DNA of 54,330 nucleotides from Saprospiraceae bacterium (GCA_013001975.1 JABDKX010000226.1:1-54330), one strand, 5' to 3'. Positions 1 through 8,613 are shown, counted from the first letter of the stretch. The notes: generated by a model from the letters alone, not told the origin. Numbers and translations are program-made.

Positions 1-26
1 TAATTAATCTTCTATATATTCGCATT

Positions 27-89
27 ATGAATTTATTTACAAATACAAATTGGTGGTGGCTGAATACTGATAAAGCATATCGGGATTGA
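27..89 (+). CDS. trpL: trp operon leader peptide
   Basis: This 20-codon reading frame (ATG at 27, TGA at 87-89) has three consecutive TGG tryptophan codons at 51-59. Three Trp codons in a row in a 20-residue peptide just upstream of trpE, followed by a terminator hairpin, are the hallmark of a transcription-attenuation leader. The peptide probably has no function as a product; its translation rate senses charged tRNA-Trp. Its last codons and stop (79-89) overlap one arm of the proposed antiterminator helix. The frame, codons and position are seen directly; the regulatory role is inferred from known trp leaders. Confidence 0.85.
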   Translation: MNLFTNTNWWWLNTDKAYRD

Positions 90-131
90 TAGTCATACTT
101 TGTATTTAAAAAAGGCTTGTCGCAACCCGAT
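79..131 (+). promoter_or_regulatory. Candidate antiterminator helix of trp attenuator
   Basis: ATCGGG (79-84) pairs perfectly with CCCGAT (126-131). After one bulged A (85), TTG (86-88) pairs with CAA (123-125), giving nine base pairs. The 3' arm is the loop side of the terminator hairpin, directly next to its descending strand, so both structures cannot form normally together. A ribosome stalled on the Trp codons (51-59) leaves 79-88 free, so the antiterminator can form. A ribosome that reaches the stop codon covers 79-88, so the terminator wins. Pairing is seen in the sequence; the switching model is inference. Confidence 0.6.
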
Positions 132-143
132 AAGCCTTTTTTT
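108..143 (+). terminator. Intrinsic terminator of trp attenuator
   Basis: An 11-bp perfect stem (108-118 with 132-142) closes a 13-nt loop. The descending arm ends in a run of seven T (137-143). It lies 19 nt after the leader peptide stop and 20 nt before the trpE start, so it can only act as a conditional terminator of the operon. Confidence 0.8.
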
Positions 144-162
144 ATTAATGTATACTAAGCAT

Positions 163-1542
163 ATGAAATATAAATTAATAGAGCGTAAAATGTTGGCAGA
201 CCAATTTACTCCTGTAAGTTTGTTTCTAAAATTACGTCAGAAATACCATCAGGTCCTATTGCTTGAAAGTACTGATTATTCTAGTAAAGAAAACAGTCAA
301 TCGTTTATTTGCTTTGATGTCGTTGAAGGTATCAAACTTATTGAAGACGAGTTGTATAAGTATAAACATAAGGAAATCACTTCTCAAAAAATTGAAAAAA
401 CCGAACTTCTGAGTCATATTCAGTCATTCATAAATCATATCGATGTCGATAACAATGAACCCGGTCATGGCGTTTTTGGATACAGTTGCTATGATAGCGT
501 TGCGTATTTTGAAACGATTAAACTTGATGAGGAAAAACCAAAGGATGCTATTCCAACCATGCGTTATGACTTTTACAAATATGTGATTGTTTTTGATCAT
601 TACCATGAATCATTAACTATAAAAGAATACTTAACTGAAGATTCAACCAGTAATTTGGACGCTATAGAACAAATGCTTAGGTATCAAGACAATCTCAATT
701 TTTCCTTTGACATTGTAGGTGAGGAAACTAGTAATATTACGCCTGAAAAATACATGCAAAACATCAGAGTTGCAAAAGAACATCTTCAACGAGGAGATAT
801 ATTTCAAGTAGTCCTTTCAAGACGATTCGAACAAGAATTTACAGGAGATCCTTTTAACGTTTACCGTACACTGCGATCTATAAACCCAAGTCCCTATCTG
901 TATTATTTTGATTATGGCAATTTCAGAATATTTGGTTCTTCACCTGAAGCAGAAGTTGTTATTAAAGAGGGCAAAGCTGAAATTCACCCAATAGCAGGAA
1001 CTTTTAAAAGGACAGGTGAACATGCCACAGATTTGCAGCGAGCACAGGAATTAAAAGAAGATCCAAAAGAAAATGCCGAACATGTTATGTTGGTCGATTT
1101 GGCAAGGAATGATCTCAGCAGATTTGCAAAGAACGTTACAGTAAAAAAATATAAAGAAATTCAGTATTTCAGTCATGTGATACATTTAACCTCATTGGTT
1201 GAAGGTCAACTTGAAAATATGGATGATGCGTTAAATGTATTTGCAACTACTTTTCCAGCTGGTACTTTATCTGGAGCGCCGAAATACAAAGCCATGCAAA
1301 TTATTGACAAATTAGAATCAACGCACCGAGGTTTTTATGGCGGTGCCTTAGGTATGTTGGGGTTAAATGGTGACATAAATCACGCCATCATTATACGTTC
1401 ATTTTTAGCTATTAACAACACACTTAAATATCAAGCGGGTGCTGGCATCGTCATCAGCTCAGATGAGCAAAAGGAATTAGAAGAAGTTAACAATAAATTA
1501 GGCGCTTTAAAATTAGCCGTTGCTATGGCTTTAAATTTGTAA
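163..1542 (+). CDS. trpE: Anthranilate synthase component I
   Basis: TrpE converts chorismate to anthranilate with ammonia delivered by TrpG, the first committed step of tryptophan synthesis. The 459-residue product shows the N-terminal LLES motif (the feedback-inhibition region in this family), the chorismate-binding core with DIFQVVLSRRF, and AGTLSGAPKYKAMQII near the C-terminus. The frame is open further upstream to a TTG at 100, but that would lie inside the terminator hairpin. The ATG at 163 gives an N-terminus (MKYKL...LADQFTPVSLFLKLR) like that of family members, so I chose it; the ATG at 148 is an alternative. trpG follows after 2 bp. Regulation is probably by the upstream attenuator. 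Confidence 0.95.
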   Translation: MKYKLIERKMLADQFTPVSLFLKLRQKYHQVLLLESTDYSSKENSQSFICFDVVEGIKLIEDELYKYKHKEITSQKIEKTELLSHIQSFINHIDVDNNEPGHGVFGYSCYDSVAYFETIKLDEEKPKDAIPTMRYDFYKYVIVFDHYHESLTIKEYLTEDSTSNLDAIEQMLRYQDNLNFSFDIVGEETSNITPEKYMQNIRVAKEHLQRGDIFQVVLSRRFEQEFTGDPFNVYRTLRSINPSPYLYYFDYGNFRIFGSSPEAEVVIKEGKAEIHPIAGTFKRTGEHATDLQRAQELKEDPKENAEHVMLVDLARNDLSRFAKNVTVKKYKEIQYFSHVIHLTSLVEGQLENMDDALNVFATTFPAGTLSGAPKYKAMQIIDKLESTHRGFYGGALGMLGLNGDINHAIIIRSFLAINNTLKYQAGAGIVISSDEQKELEEVNNKLGALKLAVAMALNL

Positions 1543-1544
1543 TT

Positions 1545-2123
1545 ATGGAAAAGAAAGTTTTAGTAATAGACAATTACGATTCATTCACATACAATTTGGT
1601 GCATAGTATTGAGAAAATACTTAAATCAGAAGTCAGTGTATATAGAAACGATGAAATATCGCTAGAGGCCGTCGATGAATTTGATTACATTTTTATTTCT
1701 CCAGGACCTGGTATACCATCCGAAGCAGGTTTGACAGTAGACATAATTAAATCATATTATAAAACGAAAAAAATATTTGGTGTTTGTCTTGGTCTTCAAT
1801 CCCTAGTCGAAGCTTTAGGAGGCAACATTGAAAACTTAGAACAAGTATTTCATGGCATCGAATCTGAAATGTATCAAACTGAAAACAAAAGCATTATTTT
1901 TCAAGGAATTGATGACACATTTAAAGCAGGTCGATATCATTCATGGGTTGCAAAAAAAGAAGATATCCCAAAAGAGTTAGTAATCACTTCAGTTGATAAT
2001 TCTGGAGAAGTGATGTCTGTTGAGCATATTAATCTTCCAGTCTATGCAGTACAATTTCATCCAGAAAGCATTATGACACCGGATGGTGATAAAATGATAG
2101 AAAACTTCTTAAGTCTTAGTTAA
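1545..2123 (+). CDS. trpG: Anthranilate synthase component II, glutamine amidotransferase
   Basis: This 192-residue class I glutamine amidotransferase releases ammonia from glutamine for TrpE. Visible features are the N-terminal IDNYDSFTYNL motif, the oxyanion segment SPGPG, the nucleophile Cys81 in GVCLGLQS, and the catalytic His-Glu in FHPES near residue 172. It lies 2 bp after trpE and 12 bp before trpD, so it is translated from the operon mRNA. Some bacteria use the same subunit for 4-amino-4-deoxychorismate (folate) synthesis; a dual role is possible here but cannot be seen. Confidence 0.95.
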   Translation: MEKKVLVIDNYDSFTYNLVHSIEKILKSEVSVYRNDEISLEAVDEFDYIFISPGPGIPSEAGLTVDIIKSYYKTKKIFGVCLGLQSLVEALGGNIENLEQVFHGIESEMYQTENKSIIFQGIDDTFKAGRYHSWVAKKEDIPKELVITSVDNSGEVMSVEHINLPVYAVQFHPESIMTPDGDKMIENFLSLS

Positions 2124-2135
2124 ACATTAGAATAA

Positions 2136-3125
2136 ATGAAAAAGATTTTAAATAAATTATTTGAACACCAAAAGCTGAATGCTGATGAGGCCAAGCAAAT
2201 CCTCATCGACATAGCGAATGGCAAATACAATGAAGCTCAGGTTGCTGTTTTTCTTGGTGTCTATATGATGAGAAGTGTGGGTATTGAAGAATTAAAAGGA
2301 TTCAGGTCAGCATTGCTCGACTTATGTTTACCAGTCGATCTGGGAGGAATAGAGTCAATCGATTTATGTGGTACAGGTGGCGATGGAAAAAATACATTTA
2401 ACATCTCTACAACGACTTCTTTTGTAGTTGCCGGTGCAGGATACAAAGTCAGTAAACATGGTAATTATGGTGTATCCTCTATGTGTGGTTCATCAAATGT
2501 TTTAGAACATCTTGGTTATAATTTTACAAATGACGCAGATACCTTGAAAAGAAAAATAGATGAAAATAACATCTGTTTTATGCACGCGCCGTTATTTCAC
2601 CCTTCAATGAAATTTGTTGCGCCTATAAGAAAAGCTTTAGGGATTAAAACATTTTTCAATATGCTGGGACCATTGGTTAATCCTGCTAAACCTACACACC
2701 AATCAGTTGGCGTTTTTAGTTTAGAATTAGCGCGCTTATACAATTATATTTTTGAGGATTCATCTACAAACTACTCTATCGTATATGCTCTAGATGGTTA
2801 CGATGAGGTATCGCTGACAGATCAAACTTATGTCATAAATTTAAATGGAGAACATATTATAAACCCAAATGAGTTCGGTTATACAAAAGTAAAAGCAGAA
2901 AATATTTACGGTGGTCAATCAATTGAAGAAGCTGCAAATATTTTAATAAGTATTTTAAAAAATAATTCTACTGTAGATCAAAAAGAAGTTGTGCTTGCTA
3001 ATGCGGCTTTGGCAATAAATTGTTTCGAAAAAGATAAATCACTATTGGAGTGTAAAGCTATTGCTCAGGAAAGTATTGAGTCGGGCAATGCGTTTCGGGT
3101 ATTGGAAAAAAGTGTTGATAAATAA
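2136..3125 (+). CDS. trpD: Anthranilate phosphoribosyltransferase
   Basis: TrpD transfers the phosphoribosyl group of PRPP to anthranilate, the second step of the pathway. The 329-residue protein has the glycine-rich PRPP-binding motif CGTGGDGKNTFNIST (about residues 79-93) followed by KHGNYGVSSMCGSSNVLE, both characteristic of the family. It is a stand-alone enzyme, not fused to TrpG as in some enterobacteria. The next gene, trpC, is 128 bp away across a repeat array; this is the only large gap within the operon. Confidence 0.95.
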   Translation: MKKILNKLFEHQKLNADEAKQILIDIANGKYNEAQVAVFLGVYMMRSVGIEELKGFRSALLDLCLPVDLGGIESIDLCGTGGDGKNTFNISTTTSFVVAGAGYKVSKHGNYGVSSMCGSSNVLEHLGYNFTNDADTLKRKIDENNICFMHAPLFHPSMKFVAPIRKALGIKTFFNMLGPLVNPAKPTHQSVGVFSLELARLYNYIFEDSSTNYSIVYALDGYDEVSLTDQTYVINLNGEHIINPNEFGYTKVKAENIYGGQSIEEAANILISILKNNSTVDQKEVVLANAALAINCFEKDKSLLECKAIAQESIESGNAFRVLEKSVDK

Positions 3126-3126
3126 A

Positions 3127-3250
3127 GATTAAGAATTATGAATTGAGAATTATGAATTATGAATTATGAATTATGAATTATGAATTAAAGATTAAAGATT
3201 AAAGATTAAAGATTAAAGATTAAAGATTAAGAATTAAGAATTAAGAATTA
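3127..3250 (+). repeat. Heptameric tandem repeat array between trpD and trpC
   Basis: About 17 adjacent units of 6-8 bp (mostly 7) fill almost the whole trpD-trpC gap. There are three blocks: units of GAATTAT (3133-3181, one variant copy), units of GATTAAA (3190-3224), and units of GAATTAA (3231-3250). The junctions between blocks contain single-base length changes. The array has no spacers and is not a CRISPR. It ends three bases before the trpC start codon. Such short direct repeats are prone to copy-number change by slippage. Confidence 0.9.
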
Positions 3251-3253
3251 AAA

Positions 3254-4057
3254 TTGAATATTCTAGATAAAATAGTGTTACAAAAACAGAAAGAAGTGGA
3301 GCTTGCAAAAGCTCAATACACTATCTCTGATTTAAAGAAGTCTGTTCTTTATAAAAGACCATGTTATTCATTCGCTGAATCTATCTTACAAAATAATCGG
3401 CTAGGTATCATTGCTGAATTTAAAAGAATGTCGCCTTCAAAAGGATTAATCAATATTCATAATAATGAAATCAAGGATGTCGCAGCGGGATACGAGAAAG
3501 CGCAAACAAGCGCAATGTCAGTTTTAACGGATCAGCAATTTTTTGGTGCAAATGATAAGGATATCTTATTAGCCAGAGCATTTACGTCCTTGCCTCTTCT
3601 AAGGAAAGAATTTATTATTGATCCTTATCAAGTGCATGAAGCAAAGGCACTGGGTGCAGATGCCATTTTATTGATCGCTGCTATATTGAATAAAAAAACA
3701 GCAACCAAACTTTTTGAAGAAGCACAATTATTAGGATTAGAAGTTCTATTTGAAATTCATGATGTAAGTGAAATTGAAATTATTCCTGACGATGTAAAAA
3801 TCATTGGTATCAATAACAGAGACTTAAAATATTTTAAGGTAGACTTCGAACGATCTATGAGGATGTTTGATCAATTACCAAATGATAAAATAAAAATTTC
3901 AGAAAGTGGTCTATCAGATTCTAAAACTGTAACAGAATTAAAAAGGAAAGGGTTTGATGGATTTCTTATTGGAGAAAATTTCATGAAAACAAATAACCCA
4001 GGTCTCAGTTGTGCCCAGTTTATTAATGAATGTAAAGCATTGCTCGATGATAATTAA
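3254..4057 (+). CDS. trpC: Indole-3-glycerol phosphate synthase
   Basis: TrpC closes the indole ring, turning carboxyphenylamino-deoxyribulose phosphate into indole-3-glycerol phosphate. The 267-residue TIM barrel shows IIAEFKRMSPSKG (substrate-binding, catalytic Lys), LLRKEFIID, GINNRDL and SESGL, all in family order. The start must be the TTG at 3254: an in-frame stop lies at 3242-3244 and the next Met is inside the conserved KRMSPSKG motif. The product begins NILDKIV, as in homologues. The 3' end overlaps trpF by 11 bp. The repeat array directly upstream may affect its translation. Confidence 0.93.
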   Translation: MNILDKIVLQKQKEVELAKAQYTISDLKKSVLYKRPCYSFAESILQNNRLGIIAEFKRMSPSKGLINIHNNEIKDVAAGYEKAQTSAMSVLTDQQFFGANDKDILLARAFTSLPLLRKEFIIDPYQVHEAKALGADAILLIAAILNKKTATKLFEEAQLLGLEVLFEIHDVSEIEIIPDDVKIIGINNRDLKYFKVDFERSMRMFDQLPNDKIKISESGLSDSKTVTELKRKGFDGFLIGENFMKTNNPGLSCAQFINECKALLDDN

Positions 4058-4655
4058 AGTTTGTGGTTTGATTTCAAATAAAGCAGTGGATTCAATGTCT
4101 GGTGTTGGTGCGCAATGGGTAGGACTTAATTTCTATGCAAAGAGTAAACGATTTATATCTAAAGATTTTATAATTGAGAATAATAAAGTCAAAAAAGTTG
4201 GTGTCTTTGTTGATCCAACTATTAATGAAATTAAGAAGAAATTCGAATTTTACAACTTAGATTTTATTCAATTACATGGCAATGAAAACAAAGCTTTTTG
4301 TCAAAAAGTGCAATCATTCTGCCCGGTTATTAAAGTATTTCATATTGACAAAGATTTTGATTTTTCCATAACACATGAATTCGAATTTTGTGATTACTTT
4401 CTATTTGATACAGCAACTTTTGAATTCGGGGGTAGTGGAGAAAAATTCAACTGGGAAAAACTAGATGATTATAAAGGCAGTACGCAATTTCTTCTGGCAG
4501 GTGGTATTGATGAAAATGATGCCATCAGTATTTCAGAAATCAATCACCCTCAATTTCTCGGTATTGACATCAATTCTAAATTTGAGATTGAACCCGGTAT
4601 AAAAGATCCTGAAAAAGTTAAATCATTTATAGGCAAAATAAATTTAAAATTATGA
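4047..4655 (+). CDS. trpF: Phosphoribosylanthranilate isomerase
   Basis: TrpF isomerises phosphoribosylanthranilate in the third step of the pathway. The 202-residue protein starts with IIKVCGL, the conserved beta-1 motif carrying the catalytic Cys; QLHGNE is in the middle and [10 protein letters not shown] near the phosphate-binding end. The frame is open from 4011, but starting at the ATG at 4047 places the conserved motif at the N-terminus as in the family. It overlaps trpC by 11 bp and trpB by 4 bp (ATGA), which suggests translational coupling. Confidence 0.93.
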   Translation: MIIKVCGLISNKAVDSMSGVGAQWVGLNFYAKSKRFISKDFIIENNKVKKVGVFVDPTINEIKKKFEFYNLDFIQLHGNENKAFCQKVQSFCPVIKVFHIDKDFDFSITHEFEFCDYFLFDTATFEFGGSGEKFNWEKLDDYKGSTQFLLAGGIDENDAISISEINHPQFLGIDINSKFEIEPGIKDPEKVKSFIGKINLKL

Positions 4656-5854
4656 CAAATACACAAGTAAAACATGCTATAGACAAGGATGGATTTTATG
4701 GAGACTTTGGTGGAGCTTTTATTCCTGAAATGTTGTTTTCCAATATCAACAAATTACAAAAATCGTATGTCGAAATTTTAAATGATGAAAGCTTTAAAGA
4801 AGAGTTTCAAGACTTATTAAAACAATACGTAGGCAGACCAACACCGCTATATCATGCCCAACGTTTGTCATCCAGGTACAATACCAACATATATTTAAAA
4901 AGAGAAGATTTATGTCATACTGGAGCACACAAAATAAACAATACGATTGGCCAAATTCTCTTAGCCAAAAGATTAGGTAAGACGAGAATCATAGCTGAAA
5001 CGGGTGCTGGTCAGCATGGCGTTGCTACGGCAACAGTATGTGCATTAAAAGGCATGGAGTGTATCGTTTATATGGGAGAAGTTGATATCGCCCGTCAAGC
5101 TCCAAATGTTGCAAGAATGAAAATGCTGGGCGCTGAAGTGAGGCCTGCTATAAGTGGAAGTCGGACTTTAAAAGATGCAACAAATGAAGCTATTAGAGAT
5201 TGGATAGATAACCCAGTTGACACCCATTATATTATAGGTTCTGTTGTTGGACCGCATCCTTATCCTGATATGGTGGCACAATTTCAATCCGTAATCAGTG
5301 AAGAAATAAAAAAGCAACTAAAAGAGCAATTAAATCGAGACAAACCTGACCATATCATCGCCTGTGTGGGTGGAGGTTCTAATGCAGCTGGCGCTTTCTT
5401 TCATTATCTTAACGATGAAGATGTCAATTTGATTTTAGTAGAAGCTGCAGGTAAAGGCATTGATACTGATCACTCTGCTGCGACAAGTATTTTAGGTTCT
5501 CAAGGTGTTATTCACGGAAGCTTGACGATGCTCATGCAAGATCAAGAAGGACAAATTATTGAACCCTATTCAATATCCGCTGGATTGGATTACCCTGGCA
5601 TTGGTCCCTTACATGCACATTTAATAAAAACAAAACGGGCAGAAGTATTTTCTGCAACGGATGAAGAAGCTATTAAAGCTGCTTTCGAATTAACAAGACT
5701 CGAGGGTATTATTCCAGCTTTGGAATCTGCACATGCCTTTGCTGTTCTAAATGAAAAAATATTCAGTAAAGATGATGTAGTTGTGATCAACTTATCAGGA
5801 AGAGGAGACAAAGATTTGGAGACATATATTTCAAAATTAACGGACCACAAATAA
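4652..5854 (+). CDS. trpB: Tryptophan synthase beta chain
   Basis: TrpB condenses indole with serine to make tryptophan using pyridoxal phosphate, in a complex with TrpA. The 400-residue product has the PLP lysine in HTGAHKINN, the GGGSNAAG phosphate-binding loop, and the typical N-terminal motif [12 protein letters not shown]. The length matches the usual TrpB1 type that partners TrpA. The start codon overlaps the trpF stop and trpA follows after 7 bp. Confidence 0.96.
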   Translation: MTNTQVKHAIDKDGFYGDFGGAFIPEMLFSNINKLQKSYVEILNDESFKEEFQDLLKQYVGRPTPLYHAQRLSSRYNTNIYLKREDLCHTGAHKINNTIGQILLAKRLGKTRIIAETGAGQHGVATATVCALKGMECIVYMGEVDIARQAPNVARMKMLGAEVRPAISGSRTLKDATNEAIRDWIDNPVDTHYIIGSVVGPHPYPDMVAQFQSVISEEIKKQLKEQLNRDKPDHIIACVGGGSNAAGAFFHYLNDEDVNLILVEAAGKGIDTDHSAATSILGSQGVIHGSLTMLMQDQEGQIIEPYSISAGLDYPGIGPLHAHLIKTKRAEVFSATDEEAIKAAFELTRLEGIIPALESAHAFAVLNEKIFSKDDVVVINLSGRGDKDLETYISKLTDHK

Positions 5855-5861
5855 AATCAAA

Positions 5862-6632
5862 ATGGAAATCAATCGAATACAAAAAGCATTTCAACATTCT
5901 GATGGTGGGCTTCTTAATATATTTTTTACGGCCGGATTTCCTACACCAGAAGACATCGAAAGCATCATTACCAAGCTTAATGATTCTGGCGTGAACATGA
6001 TTGAACTTGGCATTCCATATTCAGACCCACTTGCAGATGGATTAACCATTCAAAAAAGCAGTAAAATAGCGTTAGAAAATGGAATGAATTTAAACATTGC
6101 TTTTGATGCAGTGCAAAAAATAAGAACCAAAGTAGACTTACCTATTATCATGATGGGGTACTATAATCAATTCTTACAATATGGCTTTGACAAACTAATG
6201 TCTAAAATGAAAGCGCATGATGTTGATGGTTTAATAATTCCAGATATGCCGTTAGATTATTATGAGAAATTTTACAAAGGAAAATTTGAAAAAGCGAATA
6301 TTGCCATCTCATTTCTTATCACACCAGAAACATCTGAAGAGCGCATCAGATATGCTGATAAACTAACGACAGGATTTATTTATGTTGTCGCACAATCAAG
6401 TTTGACAGGGAATGCAAACGACATCTCACAAGATCAAAAAAAATACTTCGAGCGTATTAAAAACATGAATCTCAGCAATCCTAAATTGATAGGATTTGGC
6501 ATTCATGACAAAACAACTTTTAACAATGCTTGCCAATTTGCAGAAGGTGCCATAATTGGAAGTGCATTTATACGCTGTTTAGAGAAATACGGGACTGATG
6601 GTATAGAATCATTTATTGAAAATATTTTATAA
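5862..6632 (+). CDS. trpA: Tryptophan synthase alpha chain
   Basis: TrpA cleaves indole-3-glycerol phosphate and channels indole to TrpB. The 256-residue TIM barrel shows the catalytic Glu and Asp region ELGIPYSDPLADG (about residues 47-59), MGYYNQ, DGLIIPDMPL, and the phosphate-binding GFGI near the C-terminus. It is the last trp gene. No clear terminator follows, and the next gene begins 29 bp later. Confidence 0.95.
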   Translation: MEINRIQKAFQHSDGGLLNIFFTAGFPTPEDIESIITKLNDSGVNMIELGIPYSDPLADGLTIQKSSKIALENGMNLNIAFDAVQKIRTKVDLPIIMMGYYNQFLQYGFDKLMSKMKAHDVDGLIIPDMPLDYYEKFYKGKFEKANIAISFLITPETSEERIRYADKLTTGFIYVVAQSSLTGNANDISQDQKKYFERIKNMNLSNPKLIGFGIHDKTTFNNACQFAEGAIIGSAFIRCLEKYGTDGIESFIENIL

Positions 6633-6649
6633 TTGTTGCCTAACGAAAG

Positions 6650-6657
6650 TAATTTTG
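6650..6657 (+). promoter_or_regulatory. Candidate -7 box of serine hydrolase gene
   Basis: TAATTTTG fits the Bacteroidota -7 consensus TAnnTTTG. It ends only 4 bp before the ATG at 6662, so any transcript from it would have almost no 5' leader. I could not identify a convincing -33 element. Confidence 0.35.
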
Positions 6658-6661
6658 TAAC

Positions 6662-7978
6662 ATGAAAAAAAAGCTTTTAATTCTTTTCGTAATCATTCTT
6701 GCTTTAATCGGGATAGCTTACTTTCTTGTCTATCCAAAAATGCCAATTCTTACTGGATACGCTGCAAAAAAAGCATGTTCATGTTATTACATCGCTAATA
6801 GGAATAAAGAATCAATTCTTAATTACGATCTGGCTAAAAGTCCATTGAATCTCGCAAGTATTGACATTTTAGAAAATGAAAATATGGCAGAAGCCAGTGT
6901 TTTTGGACTTGGCAATTCCAAGGCTTACTATTCACCAAAACTTGGGTGTAGGTTGATCAAAAATGATAACTTAACTTCAAAAGAAATAGAATTAAGAACA
7001 CATCCAAAAGTTTCAGGTTTTAATTTTGATCAAAAGCAAGTTGGCTTCGATCAAAGTAAAATCAATGAAGCGATTAGAGAAGCTTTTGATGATGATGAAA
7101 AATGGGAGAAACAAACCAGAGCATTAGTTATTATTCAAGATGATTCATTAATAGCAGAACATTATGCTCCTGGATTCAACAAAGACTCTAAGATTTTAGG
7201 ATGGTCGATGACTAAAAGTATTACAAATGCCTTAGTGGGCATACTTGTCAAACAAGGAAAATTGCAAATTAATAAAACGGCATTATTTGAAGAATGGCTC
7301 GATGATAAACGACGAAATATCAGTTTAGATCATTTATTAAGAATGAACTCTGGATTAGAATGGGAGGAAAATTATGCTGAGATTTCTCCAGCCACTAATA
7401 TGTTATTTCAGACACATAATATGGGAGACTATGCGTCTAGTTTTAAATCAGAATTTGAACCAGGAGATCATTGGGAATATTCAAGTGGTACAACAAATAT
7501 TATAAGTAAGTTGATTAGGGATCAATTTGACAATGATGAAGACTATCATGACTTTCCCTACAAACTGTTCAGCAGACTAGGCATAGAATCATTTGTCATG
7601 GAAGCAGATGCTTCAGGTCATTACGTTATGTCATCTTATTGCTTTGGCACACCAAGAGATTGGGCAAAACTAGGATTGTTGTATCTAAACGATGGTATAA
7701 TGGGTGAAGATACTATTCTTACAAAAGAATGGATTGATTATTCAATAACACCTACAGAAAATTCTACGAATGGATGTTACGGTGCTCATTTATGGTTAAA
7801 CACAAATCAGAATGAGCTCAAAAACTTGCCTTCTTCGATCTATAAATTCAGTGGCTTTGAAGGTCAGTATGTATATATCATTCCTTCCAAAAATGCAGTT
7901 GTTGTCAGGATGGGTCTTTCAAAAGGACCTCCCTTTGATGTAGAAAAAATGATGAATTTAATATATGATGCCCTTTAA
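6662..7978 (+). CDS. Membrane-anchored serine hydrolase, class C beta-lactamase fold
   Basis: This is a 438-residue serine hydrolase of the penicillin-binding-protein/beta-lactamase superfamily (Pfam Beta-lactamase, as in EstB or NylB). One N-terminal hydrophobic segment (residues 4-24) anchors or exports it. The catalytic SxxK is Ser182-Met-Thr-Lys185 in GWSMTKS. The second-motif tyrosine is probably in WEYSSGT, and the FSGFEGQYVYI segment near the C-terminus replaces the KTG motif. A short Cys-Ser-Cys motif follows the anchor. The substrate is unknown; esterase, amidase or transpeptidase-like activity is possible. It lies 29 bp after trpA, so it may be read from the trp operon or from its own promoter. 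Confidence 0.8.
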   Translation: MKKKLLILFVIILALIGIAYFLVYPKMPILTGYAAKKACSCYYIANRNKESILNYDLAKSPLNLASIDILENENMAEASVFGLGNSKAYYSPKLGCRLIKNDNLTSKEIELRTHPKVSGFNFDQKQVGFDQSKINEAIREAFDDDEKWEKQTRALVIIQDDSLIAEHYAPGFNKDSKILGWSMTKSITNALVGILVKQGKLQINKTALFEEWLDDKRRNISLDHLLRMNSGLEWEENYAEISPATNMLFQTHNMGDYASSFKSEFEPGDHWEYSSGTTNIISKLIRDQFDNDEDYHDFPYKLFSRLGIESFVMEADASGHYVMSSYCFGTPRDWAKLGLLYLNDGIMGEDTILTKEWIDYSITPTENSTNGCYGAHLWLNTNQNELKNLPSSIYKFSGFEGQYVYIIPSKNAVVVRMGLSKGPPFDVEKMMNLIYDAL

Positions 7979-8151
7979 TAAGTTTTAAATAAAAAGTCTT
8001 TTCCAACTAACAATCGAGAATATAATTATTATAATTCGCTAAAATTTTATAACTTTAGAAGGAGTACGATCTGAAAGAATGGGAAAATAGTCCTGCTAAC
8101 TAGATATTTTACTCTCCTTATTTTTCAATTTATATCAGATTTTTACTGTAA

Positions 8152-8159
8152 TACTTTTG
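8152..8159 (+). promoter_or_regulatory. Candidate -7 box upstream of LuxR-type gene
   Basis: TACTTTTG matches the Bacteroidota -7 consensus TAnnTTTG. It lies 57 bp before the ATG at 8217. A perfect inverted repeat starts 2 bp after it, at about the expected transcription start. Confidence 0.4.
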
Positions 8160-8160
8160 T

Positions 8161-8184
8161 AAATTTTGTACACATACAAAATTT
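8161..8184. promoter_or_regulatory. Perfect 10-bp inverted repeat upstream of LuxR-type gene
   Basis: AAATTTTGTA (8161-8170) is repeated as its exact complement at 8175-8184, with a 4-nt spacer. No T-run follows, so it does not look like a terminator. Overlap with the expected transcription start suggests an operator for a dimeric regulator, perhaps the LuxR-type protein itself, or a hairpin at the mRNA 5' end. The repeat is seen; the role is inference. Confidence 0.5.
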
Positions 8185-8216
8185 AGAAACGCTTTTGATG
8201 AAACTAAATTTTGAAC

Positions 8217-8420
8217 ATGGTTTACGATCTAACCTATCGAGAACAGGAGATTGTATATCTCATATCAATGGGATTCTCCTCAAAGGAGATTGCACAAAAA
8301 CTATTTATCAGTAAAGAAACCGTGCGATCTCATAGAAAAAATATATTTATAAAAATGGATGCCAGAAATGTAGCTGGGTTGGTTAGAAGAGCTTTTGAAA
8401 ATAAAATCCTAGAAATATAA
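8217..8420 (+). CDS. Stand-alone LuxR-type helix-turn-helix protein
   Basis: This 67-residue protein is only a GerE/LuxR DNA-binding domain. It has LTYREQEIVYLISMGFSSKE, then the recognition region QKLFISKETVRSHRKNIFIK and a C-terminal dimerisation helix. There is no receiver, PAS or ligand-binding domain, and no room for one: the upstream sequence is non-coding. I chose the ATG at 8217 over the in-frame TTG at 8211. Proteins of this type (GerE-like) bind DNA as dimers without phosphorylation. Targets are unknown; candidates are its own promoter and the secreted protein gene downstream. Confidence 0.8.
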   Translation: MVYDLTYREQEIVYLISMGFSSKEIAQKLFISKETVRSHRKNIFIKMDARNVAGLVRRAFENKILEI

Positions 8421-8613
8421 CACAATGCTCATTAAATACAATTAAAAATATAAATCACGAAAATCTTTTTAACCGACCAAAAAGTGTGCGTAAAATACTA
8501 TTCTAAAATAATGAACTAGAATATTATTACTAAATAAAGTAAGATTTTATAACAAATCAAAATCCAACAGATATTAGTAATGGAATTGATTATTAACTAC
8601 AAAAACACTTACA

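Noticed and set aside
100-162. N-terminal extension of trpE back to a TTG at 100
   Set aside because: It would translate through the terminator hairpin; the family-like N-terminus begins at the ATG at 163.
3127-3250. Heptamer array as a CRISPR
   Set aside because: Units are 7 bp and contiguous, with no unique spacers and no cas genes.
8161-8184. Inverted repeat as an intrinsic terminator
   Set aside because: No T-run follows, and it lies between a promoter box and a start codon.
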